Assembly: GCA_027405735.1 (NCBI GenBank)
Contig: JAPEHQ010000007.1
Coordinates: 806,001-870,000 of the forward strand
Direction of reading: 5' to 3'
Length of the DNA: 64,000 nt
DNA from: Mucor racemosus
Taxonomy: Eukaryota > Mucoromycota > Mucoromycetes > Mucorales > Mucoraceae
Part shown: positions 25,805 through 35,304 of the stretch, piece after piece
Layout: every line of letters begins with the position of its first letter
How positions within the stretch are numbered: the stretch's first letter is position 1
Notes under the pieces: generated by a model
The model's input: the letters and a program-made list of their open reading frames with translations, nothing else
Database searches by the model: none
What the model was told of the DNA's origin: nothing
Made by a program: the position numbers and the translations under genes

Positions 25805-27445
25805 ATGTTGAATAATGATATGGATCCTATTGCCTTTTTCGATCATTTAGCTGCTACTTCACAATCTTCTAATGAGGATGAAATGAGAATGACATATCGA
25901 GTAGCAGAGAACCAGCAAAAAACAACCAACAATAACAAGCAACTGCTGAATAGTCGTTCTTTAGAGACAATCAAGCCAGTTAAAAAAGAAGAAGAGGAGG
26001 GGGAGGAAGAAGAAGAAGAGGAGGAGGAAGAAGAAGCAGAAGAAACAGACATAATATCCACACAACAAAATCAAAAAAGCTTTACCTCTAAATGGCATGA
26101 ATTAGTGGCTAGTTATAGATTAGAAAAAGAAGGTAAAATAAACAAATTAACAGATGCTTTTTTGCAAGTGTTAATATTCCATTGTAGATCTCAGTCAACA
26201 TTTAAAAGATCAATTAATGGCACTTGAAGAGATAGAAGAGCATTTTGACAAGGCAAACATCGATTTACATTCCAAGATCGAGCATTCATATCACGAAATA
26301 TCCATGAATATTACGGATCATCAGCAGCATATAATTGTTGAAAAACAACAATTTCAAAAAGAACAAAGCATAATTAAAGGTATTAAATGAAAGGGTTTCA
26401 AATAGTAACAATACTTACAATTTCTTGGTGACAGAAATTAGAAGATTTCAAGACGAAAAGGTAAAGCTTTGCAACAATGTCAATCAATAGCCTTCTTGCT
26501 CACGAGATAGTAATAGATCAAGCTTAACGTAGGTGGACAATTATTTGAAACTTCCTTGACGACACTACGAAAAGATCCCAATTCCATGCTAGCATCCATG
26601 TTTTCTGGTAAAAAAAAAAAAAGAAAAAAAAAATTGCATTGTGTATATACAAGTTAATACTCATTAAAAATGTAGAAGACCAAACTATTTTGCCAGATGC
26701 AGACAATTCATATTTTATTGACAGGGATAGCACATATTTCAGATTGGTATTGAACTATTTACGTGATCTAAGGGTAAGCAAAATATCAATTTATTAAAAT
26801 CCCAGTAAATAACACTACTTTAGATACCTGCGAATATTGTTGAAGACCCTAAAATGTAAGAAATAATTCCATTCTCAAAGAAAAAAAGACTAATATGATT
26901 TGTAGTATGGACGAATTGATGCAAGAGGCAAAATTTTATAGACTAAATGGTAAGTAAAAATACATGAGATCAAGCTAAAGTATTCATAATATGTAATCAG
27001 ATTTACTCAAATTACGATGGAACAACCTACATGTCATTACACAAGGTAAAATTCAATTATTCGACCAAACAAGCTTGAATAATTGACATGTATTACATAC
27101 GTAGACGAATTACACCGCTTATATCCACTTCCACCGAGAAATGCCAATGAAATCATAATATATAGGCCTACCATATTTCAATTGCAAAAGAAGAACCTCT
27201 CCAACCTTGATTTCTCGCACTATCACATTGATCCCAGATCATGTTTCAAGGATAGTTATTTAGAGAATTGTAAGTTTTATGATGCCAGATTTGGGTTTGA
27301 TTTTGACCATCAAGTTGATTTCACATACACCTATCTAGTGGGAGCTACATTTCCAAAGGAAGGGACAAACAATAGAGCATCAGGAGTGGAGATCAAGCTG
27401 GATGGAGCGATCTTGAGCGAGAATACAGAGGACATGTTTCCATAA
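25805..27445 (+). CDS. KCTD-like BTB/T1 domain protein with pentapeptide-like repeats
   Basis: About nine exons, near 400 residues. An acidic low-complexity stretch (a run of about 15 Glu/Gly) and a coiled coil (DLSQHLKDQLMALEEIEEHF) precede a BTB_2 (potassium-channel T1) domain with IKLNVGGQLFETSLTTLRKD, DRDSTYFRLVLNYLR and the following MDELMQEAKFYRL. The C-terminal part (LSNLDFS...CFKDSYLENCKFYDARF) has the five-residue periodicity of pentapeptide repeats. Known relatives act as oligomeric adaptors, often for Cullin-3 ubiquitin ligases; that role is inference here. I chose the ATG at 25805 over the upstream in-frame ATG at 25751, because the 18 residues between are a Phe/Ser-rich stretch typical of T-rich leader DNA. 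Confidence 0.8.
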
Positions 27446-27550
27446 TGATTGGTGATGTACAGTGACCGGTTTCACTATTTTTTTTCACTATACCATGCCG
27501 CAAATTTTTGCCAATTTAAGTTTTTTCCTTCCCTTATCTACACATAAAAT

Positions 27551-28528
27551 ATGGTACTAATAAATAGCAAGTTCACAAGCATACAAAATAATAACCAATT
27601 TTTTGTTAATTAGCCTCAAAACGAGCATATTGAAGAGCACATTAAGAGACATGGTCGTCGTCTCGATTATGAGGAAAGAAAGTAAGCTTTTAGGATCACT
27701 TTTTTTTTTCTTTCATTAGATCTCGAAAATTTATGTACAATTTTTTTTTTTTTTTTTAGACGTAAGAGAGAGGCTCGTCAAGCTCACAAGGCTTCACAAT
27801 ATGCTCAAAAGGTTCATGGTCTCAAGGCCAAGATGTTGAACAAGAAGCGTCATGCCGAAAAGATTCAAATGAAGAAAACCATCAAACAACATGAGGAGAA
27901 GAACGCTAAGCAAAAGTCAGCCGATGCTATTCCTGAGGGTGCTGTACCTACTTATCTTTTGGATCGTGAGGGTGAAGATCGTGCAAAGATTTTGAGTAAT
28001 ATGGTCAAGCAGAAGCGTAAGGAAAAGGCAGGTAAATGGTCAGTTCCTTTGCCTACTGTTCGTGGTATGGCAGAAGATGAAATGTTCAAGGTTGTAAAGA
28101 CTGGTAAACACAAAACAAAGCAATGGAAGCGTTTGGTTACAAAGGCTACCTTTGTTGGTGAAGGTTTCACTCGTAAACCACCAAAGTATGAACGTTTCGT
28201 TCGTCCTATGGGTTTGCGTTATAAGAAGGCACATGTCACTCATCCTGAATTGAAGGCAACTTTCTGTTTACCTATCATTGGTGTCAAGAAGAATCCTCAA
28301 TCACCTCTTTATACCCAACTTGGTGTCATTACAAAGGGTACTGTACTCGAAGTAAATGTCTCTGAATTGGGTTTAGTTACTACAGGTGGTAAGGTTGTTT
28401 GGGGTAAATATGCTCAAGTAACCAACAATCCAGGTAAGATAAGGTTATGAGATACAATCAAAACCATGGAAACTAATGATTTAATTCTAGAAAATGATGG
28501 TTGCATTAATGCTGTTTTGCTCGTTTAA
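27551..28528 (+). CDS. NSA2: NSA2, 60S ribosomal subunit biogenesis factor
   Basis: Nucleolar assembly factor bound to pre-60S particles and required for processing toward 5.8S and 25S rRNA. Four exons (27551-27553, 27614-27681, 27760-28433, 28491-28528) sum to 783 nt and give 260 residues, the size of the yeast protein. Diagnostic stretches are [60 protein letters not shown] and the end [12 protein letters not shown]. The C-terminal half is the eL8/S8e-like beta domain. The first intron follows directly after the ATG, so the start codon is an exon end of its own. The ATG was placed there because the next exon opens with PQNEH, the usual second residue onward. Confidence 0.95.
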
Positions 28529-29463
28529 ACTTTAAAATTAAGAAAAAAATTACACTCTTTTTTGTACATTTTATCTGTTTTTTTTTCTCTTGGTTTTTCT
28601 CTCTCTCTTTCTTTCTTTCTTTCGTATCCTATCCTTTCTTTTTTCTATTACCAACAAATAATATTAATAAAAAAAAAGGTCTATTTGTTTGCTTATTGTG
28701 TAATTTATTGATTATTGACTCATTTTACATTGGTGTAAACAATTTTGTACATTGGAGAAGTAATACTAAATAGTTTTTCCTTCAATATTGCTGTTTGAAG
28801 ATTTTTAAAGAATCGTGCAAGTAGAGAATATCGCTCCCAAACTTCTGTTTACCTTTCCTAAATAATTATGAACATGTTAATATTTTTTTGTTCATGGGGA
28901 GAAAGGGCGTGAGCGTAATCGAGTATTTAAGCATTTTGCTTTGGCTTGCTTAAAAAATTGGAAGTTTGCTTGTATCTTTATTCAAATTGCTCTAATTTAA
29001 CAGATTCATAGAAAGACATTTTGCATATAAATATAATCTGATTTTTATATCTTGCATGTGTGTATCCAACAAAGTTATATATCTATAGCCTCTCCTTAAT
29101 GTGTATTTTGCTTGAATAAAGTTTTTATTTTTTTATTTTTTTTTTTTTTTTTTTTTTTGTAATTACTTGCACAAATAATGCAAATTTGAATTAATCATAT
29201 GGCAATTTAAATACTGTAATATATAATTGTGTATAAATAATCGCATTTGTACTCATACAGCATACAAACTGGAAATGCATGAACATTTCATTTATCACAC
29301 TTAAGAATAATCAGTTGCTGCATTTATAACGCTCGATAAATTAATTCAAGAAAAGTTGAGCCTCAAAGTTGTCAACCTTTAAACTTGAAGCATCCCATTT
29401 TTTTATAACTAACTTCATACTAAACTTTTTTCAGGATATACCTTAGATAAGACATAATAATCA
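28529..29463. other. Intergenic, T-rich 3' region of NSA2 and flank of the inverted repeat
   Basis: It contains pyrimidine-rich tracts, AATAAA-like signals (about 28663-28671) and a T run of about 23 (29136-29158). From about 29340 it shows weak similarity to the sequence just outside the right arm (46668-46870), including the GCCTCAAAGTT motif. Confidence 0.55.
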
Positions 29464-30975
29464 TAACTTAGTCGCATTATGCTACATATTCCTAAATTTA
29501 TTTTATACCTCGTAAAAGTCTCAAAAAAACGTAAATTTCACTGCATTTTCCTTAAAAACTAGGTCTCGCTTTTCATCCCTGTTCTGCTTTTTTTCCCACT
29601 AAATAACACCAAGAAAAAATTATATGCAAATGTACCTGAGATGTCAAACTTTAATCCAAAAATGAGTATCCGGAAATATCCTATTTTTTGCAGTTGATAT
29701 TAATTTTTAGATGTTAATGTTTCAGATTTTTTACGCGCATTTCACTGCTAATGAATTGAAAACTTTGAGGCTTCATATCTCTAGAAAGAATTAAGCTATA
29801 CTAACACTTTCTAATAATAAAACTTACTTGTTTTAAAGTGCTCTATAATATATTTGAATATAAAAAAATTCTGAGGGCTTTTATTTTTTTTCATTTTTTT
29901 GGCATTTCTATAGTATGTTTCAAAATATTGGGTAAATTGAGCAACGTTTTTTTTACATTCATATCATCAGGCTCGTTGAGCTCTTTCAGACCCAATTTAG
30001 AGTTTTTCAAAATATTGATTTTTCGTGGAGATACCCTCAAAAATGCGTATAAAAAGATACCACCATTTCTAGCTGCCATTTTTCCCTTGTATACCCTCAT
30101 CCCGAATTCTGAATTTGAAAAAAAAATTGACAGATATCTCGTTTCCTCTACGAAAAATGCAGATAAAAGGCTCAATAATAGCTCGAATGATAGATAATTT
30201 TATTGCACACTATTTGCATTATTTATTTTTGAAATATGTTTATAAAAAATGATATGTATCTTCAAAAAATCTCCAAACTTTCAATGGCATTTTGTGCAGA
30301 ATCTAATGTGAAATACTTACCTGGACTTTGTTAAGATGGATGCAGAATTTAAAACTCTACAAAAACCATTTAATATGCTATCTCAACTTACTTTGCAGTT
30401 CATGAGCCATTAAGCAATTTTGTTTTTTTGATTATTTTCGGGTCGATTTGTTAAATCAAATTTAAAACCCAGTTACCATAGGGTTAAGCTGTAATATGAA
30501 CTATTATTTTGATTATCTCGACAAAAAATTGATATTTTTTGCTGAAAGAAAAAGTGCAAAGTAGCTTAGCGTTGGATCTAGCTTGTGTATATAAAAAATT
30601 AATACCTCAATTTAGGTGCCCAATTTTTTATAACCAATTTTAGGTAAACCTTGGTCAATTTTGGTCAATGTTTGGCCAGTGCACTTATATTCTGGAATTC
30701 ATATTTCTATTTTTCGAGAGATATCAATAGTCTATAGAATAAAGGTACATTTTCCTTGAAGATTTTACGTGATTCGACTCATGAATATTGGGCAAAAACA
30801 TTCGAAAACATTTAAAAATTATCTGAAACCCGAAATCTACATTTATAACCGTAAAAAATCTACAACAAAAACCCTATATCAGCGAATTTCGATCCTAATG
30901 ACTTCCATTTTACATGAAAGTAGGGACATCTCTTTGACATGCTGATTTCAACGGGAAACGCCTATAAACTGTTAT

Positions 30976-31494
30976 ATGTCGAGAAACGCATCGCTAAAGT
31001 GCATCTATAGCTTACTACGTGCAGTGAAAAGGGGTAAATTTTATAAAAAAAAAGCTTTAAAAGAGATACTGTTTAAATTCTTCTTTATTAAATTATGGAT
31101 AATGTACAGTAAAATACTATTTTTACGTCTCTATTTATATTGTTTGGTTATTGCTATTTATCTGCCAGTTGTTCTGTCGACTTTCAGTTATTTCGCAACT
31201 TTGAATACATTGTTGGGGGTTGTTGAGTTTGTTCTCAACTTACGTGGTCAAGCACGGCTCTTAAATTGGCTTTTGACAACTGATATTGTCAATCACTACG
31301 ACCAAGCTATGCTTCCCATGGGCATAATGATTTGTACAACATCTGGGCAGAATAAACAATTTTGTGCACATCAGGCAGCCCAGATGAGCAGAGCAATGAG
31401 ATCAAGGTTTTTTAGTCAAGTTCCTAAAGTACTGTATATCAATCATGATATCATTGATAGCGAAAATAATTTGAATGATTTAAAGCAGACGTGA
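30976..31494 (+). CDS. Hypothetical protein, 172 residues, left-arm copy
   Basis: An open frame from MSRNASLKCIYSLL to LNDLKQT. The middle is strongly hydrophobic (IMYSKILFLRLYLYCLVIAI and LPVVLSTFSYFATLNTLLGV) and could form two membrane segments; the C-terminal third is polar (MICTTSGQNKQFCAHQAAQM). No family was recognised. An identical copy lies at 44637-45155. A strongly diverged, frame-broken relative of its 5' part is at 8270-8450. Being inside a repeat, it could be an element gene, part of a host gene or a chance frame. Confidence 0.35.
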   Translation: MSRNASLKCIYSLLRAVKRGKFYKKKALKEILFKFFFIKLWIMYSKILFLRLYLYCLVIAIYLPVVLSTFSYFATLNTLLGVVEFVLNLRGQARLLNWLLTTDIVNHYDQAMLPMGIMICTTSGQNKQFCAHQAAQMSRAMRSRFFSQVPKVLYINHDIIDSENNLNDLKQT

Positions 31495-31982
31495 GTTACT
31501 CTGATTCCACAACAGAATTGCCTTACTTATGAGATATATCAATTTGGGATTTGGGATTTGAAAGAGGAGTTCTGCCCATGTTCTTCTTTCGGCGACCAAA
31601 TGAGAACAACAACAACAACCTGTTTGGTAACACTAAAAGTATTTATGCCTTTGTCAATTTCTGTTTGTAACACGCAAAATCAATTGATCTAGACTTGCTT
31701 TTCTTTCCTTTTCCCCACTCTTTCCTGGGCTGTTTTATTTATGTTTAGAGCTACAACAAAAAGGACCAATATTTTTTATAAACTGAAATCCAGTAGCAGA
31801 TACAACAAGTACATGTTTTTTCTATTGTTTATTTGGAAATAAATTATTAACTGTAAAATTTAGGGCGCGTTGTAATATTTTTCTTAAACAAAAAAAGCAT
31901 CCAAGACTTTGTCATTTTGTTCCATCATCTATGTTATAATTAATGCTTTTTTGGTCTAAAGTCGATATCTACCTGCAGAAAA

Positions 31983-32227
31983 ATGGGTGATTATAAAAGT
32001 ATGTATAGCATTGACTTGAATGGATAAACTAATGTTAATCTATTTAGTTTCTAAAAAATATTTGTTTCTGTTTAATGACTAATAATAATAACCAACAGCT
32101 AAGAAGAAAAAAACGAGATGCTATCTTGTATCTTGTTGTATACCACTGCCAACTATCAAAGGTACATTATAATGATTACTTGCCAATTAATTTTACTAAT
32201 AAATCAATTTTTATAGGTCAAAAGTAA
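31983..32227 (+). CDS. Putative spliced microprotein (29 residues), left-arm copy
   Basis: Three small exons (31983-31998, 32099-32161, 32217-32227) join in frame to read MGDYKTKKKKTRCYLVSCCI then PLPTIKGQK. Intron 1 begins gtatgt and ends aaccaacag, with GACTAAT about 17 bases upstream of the end. Intron 2 begins gtacat and ends ttttatag, with a perfect TACTAAT branch site. Such complete signals are unlikely by chance. The product is a basic stretch followed by a Cys-rich hydrophobic segment with three cysteines, suggesting a membrane-associated or lipidated peptide. Family unknown. A mirror copy is at 43904-44148. Confidence 0.4.
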
Positions 32228-32893
32228 AGGATTATTCAGTTCAAAACGTTTGAAACAATTTAATTATGCTAATTTACATGGTTTATCATTTCTTTCCCAT
32301 TTAATTGCTATTATATTTAATCTTACTATTTTGCTTATTATACTACTAATCGACTCGTTCGTCCATTAGAGTTAACTCACCATCCTTGATTAGCATATCT
32401 ATAATAACGGTTCATTATTAGCTCATGGTATGCAAAACTATTAAAAGGGGTTGTATAATCCCAAATTTATCTGATTCAACTGCTAATGCTAAAGTAACAT
32501 TAAATTAGTTGTGTTGACTCGCAATAAAGTAAGGCGTTTCATCAAGCACGAGGTTGGGGTTCAATGTATTTCAGTTAAATTGAACAGATAGAGATATGGT
32601 TCATGCAGAGATCTATGAATGTGTGTGAGAGCTCATCATCGGATTTATATTAACACAAAAAAATGATCTAAATTGTGAAGCTTTGTCGACCTGTACGAGA
32701 TTTTTTTGTGGCGATATTTGGTGGCTTAGGTGTAATTTAGGCATTTAATTGTCAAACGTATTAAATCAAGATGAAGTTGGTTGATTGATATAACAGATAA
32801 TAAATTCAATGTCATTTATTGAATGGGCGAATGTAAATATATAAAGCAAAGCTTAATTTTGAATGAAAGTACTAATTATTCTGGTTACCATCA

Positions 32894-32938
32894 ATAGGTT
32901 CCAGTGATGGCCATGTTTATGTTTATGATATTGGAGAG
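32894..32938 (+). pseudogene. Dynein intermediate chain tail fragment, left arm
   Basis: Fifteen codons read IGSSDGHVYVYDIGE followed by gtaag, equal to the end of the longer fragment at 11795-11992. Sequence upstream is unrelated, so a junction lies at about 32890. The fragment is too short to function; it marks the edge of the repeat unit shared with 11950-13060. Confidence 0.55.
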
Positions 32939-33850
32939 GTAAGACTAAAGCTTAATTTAAATAATCTCTAGCGCAATAATTATAAAGTAAAACTATATTA
33001 CCATCAAATAAACTATTACACAACATTAATATGTATAAAGATTTATAGTAATTAGCTTGAATCAAGTGGATACAGCACCGTAAATCCTTGAAAAAGTTCT
33101 CAAGTATTATAAAATCTCTTATTTTTAAGACTTGAAAGGCTTATAAGCGGAATATTAATTTAAAAAATTATTCTTGTCCAGATCATCAATTTTGACGTTT
33201 TTAATTTTTTTTTTCTGATTTTACAAATCTAGAGTTAATTATACTACCAATTATAGAAACAAAAAATATACACATATAGAGACTTTAGCGCTCTATTTGC
33301 TCAATAAAAAATAACAAACATTTTTATTGCAAAATATTACATGAAAATCCTTAAACCAAAAAACCATTTTTGGGGGAAAAGTACAAAGTTTCATTACTTA
33401 AGACTTAATATTAAGCTTTTATAAGATGTGTATTACTTGTGGCTACAATTTTCTCTCACAATGTAGTACATTTAAACGTTGATTTTGGTATCAAAAATCG
33501 ATTTTTCTGTTTTTTGATCAAAATCATGAGTGTTGGTAAGGATTAAATGAGCCCCGAAAATGTCCGCTACAAAGTCTGAATTTTCAGATTTCACGTGGTT
33601 AAATACAGAAAAAACAAATACTTTTTATTTAAAACTTGGATATATCACAGTATTATAATCAGAGTTAGTAGTTTAATCTCGTTATGCTCAATTACGGAGT
33701 CGTTCTACCGGCTCGCTTTTGTAATTTTTTGATGAAGAATGTATGATATGATAGACGGTTTTTCTGGTAGAAAAATGTATGTTTCTATGATAACAGTTAC
33801 TGCCTATTATTTGGGTTAGTTTATGGTTCATGCGCTGTAATGCTGCTTTT

Positions 33851-34313
33851 GCAGATATTAATTGAATATAAGCAACTGCTTAATTATTTTAAGCTGATTT
33901 GCAAAAGTAAAACATCCCACCAAAACCTCCACCAAGACGAATAAACTTGGCATCATCGTACTGAATTGAATATAAGCAGCATCGATCACCATAAACTGAT
34001 TTACAACCAGTCTTATTTTTAAATAATTCTCTAGGATCACTTTTGTAAATGTAATAGCATCGAAGTGTTTATAATTGATCCACTTTATCCAATAATATAA
34101 GGCTTCTGTAATTTAGTATTTTGGGCTTCTTCGTTGTAAAAATGTTTTTCATCAATCATACAACTATAAAACTAAGATAACAGACGCGAAGTTATCATTT
34201 CATGCTAATAAATGTATTTTTACCTTGTGAAATAAGCAGTTAGTAGACTTGAAATTTTATACAGTTTTTGTTATTTATTTACCATCAGTGAAATGAAGTA
34301 TTTTAGTAATACA
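33851..34313. other. Unique insertion of about 460 bp that ends the perfect arm
   Basis: The other two copies of the repeat (12.9 kb and 42.28 kb) read straight from GCTTTTACATTGGCTGAAAT across this point; here the sequence is interrupted and resumes at GGCTGCAATAAGC. No terminal repeats or duplication were found. On the minus strand one frame reads DDAKFIRLGGGFGGMF, recalling the RxGGGFGGK motif of xanthine dehydrogenase/aldehyde oxidase. This is weak evidence for a captured gene piece. Confidence 0.4.
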
Positions 34314-34387
34314 TAGGCTGCAATAAGCACGTTAGCATGGTTTCAATTGCGCTAAATAATGCAACGTCTTTAAAATCCTTTTCTACG

Positions 34388-34915
34388 TGTTGTATTCCAC
34401 CGACTAGTATCATACATTATCACCTTCTACAGTATCAATACATCTTACAATCTATTGACTACGACATGTATTGAAGTGCAAGTCTTGATATCGGATATAA
34501 GAAACTCCTAGCATACTAAGTTTAATCCAGTAATTACTAAGAACGCTTTGACCTCAATTATAACACCACATTATTTCATCCCAGCAATTAACCAATTAAG
34601 TGGCTATCAAATCAACATCCAAGCATATTTAGCGCAGCATTGAAACAAGACAACTCACAAGCTCTGCAAGAACGGTTAAATTATGATTGATCCATTTCAA
34701 TCCATAGATTACTATCAAACAGATCCAATGGTTCAATAGTGCCTTAAATTACATCTCAGGATCTCAATGTCAAATCAATATAAAAGGCCATACTTTTACA
34801 TCTAAATAAACGATATCTTGTTTTTATTATACAGTTGAAGAGCTGATTAATTACTCATTCTTTTATAATTGTATTCTTTTTAAGTACTATTTATCAATCC
34901 TGAAAATATACGACA
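34388..34915 (+). mobile_element. Solo LTR, family A, with 5-bp target duplication
   Basis: 528 bp, from TGTTGTATTCCACCGAC to GAAAATATACGACA, flanked by CTACG at 34383-34387 and 34916-34920. It has a TATA-like AATATAAAAGG and an AATAAA signal in the plus direction. The matching empty site is readable in the repeat copy at 12978-12982 (CTACC). It is the cleanest member of the family in the window. Confidence 0.88.
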
Positions 34916-34935
34916 CTACGTGTGTTGTTCCTCTC

Positions 34936-35254
34936 TGTAGTAAACTACATATACCAAGTTTGTTTAGTAATCAAATTGATCTTAGTCAACATCTAAGATC
35001 TAATAACCTTAAATCACACAAAACTTTAAAATGTCAAATTGTACCACTGGTACTCCCAAACTAGGAACTAAACCATGAAGATCTTGCTTCAAGATCTTAT
35101 TACTGTATTATTAATAGAATTAGAAAATAGTATATATCACAAAGGCTATGGTAATCCATAAACCTTTGCTTTTACTTGATATCTTAAATAAATATCAAAG
35201 AGTTATAATTGTAGTCGCAACGCTTTTTTTTGTTTAATTACTATTTTTGTAGCA
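34936..35254 (+). repeat. 5' LTR of the chromovirus
   Basis: It starts TGTAGTAAACTACATATACC and ends ATTTTTGTAGCA. The first 13 bases form an inverted pair (GTAGTAAACTAC). TATA-like ATAGTATATATCAC and TTAAATAAATATC elements lie in the second half and would serve transcription start and polyadenylation. Confidence 0.92.
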
Positions 35255-35304
35255 TTTTTTACAATTAACTTTTCTTTACTCTGTTCGTCAAATTTACTAC
35301 ACAA

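Larger units (their letters stand above)
29464..33850 (+). repeat. Left arm of giant inverted repeat
   Basis: The arm is the reverse complement of 42281-46667. Coordinates of paired bases sum to 76131 through nearly the whole arm, and to 76130 near the outer end after a one-base difference in an A run (about 29865). The two encoded ORFs are identical in both arms, and every block compared by eye matched except a few bases at the outer edge. Length is about 4387 bp. Identity drops abruptly at both ends, where the flanks are related but diverged. Confidence 0.9.

Noticed and set aside
25843..26061. 72-residue Ser-rich minus-strand ORF
   Set aside because: Antisense of the Glu-rich tract of the KCTD-like gene, an artefact of the GAA/GAG repeat.
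29838..30197. 119-residue ORF and its overlapping antisense ORF in the left arm (also at 45934-46240)
   Set aside because: The two frames overlap on opposite strands and the length differs between arms through one A in a homopolymer, so neither looks maintained.
31600..31620. Short AAC repeat and similar microsatellites considered as CRISPR-like or regulatory arrays
   Set aside because: Simple trinucleotide repeats without spaced direct repeats.
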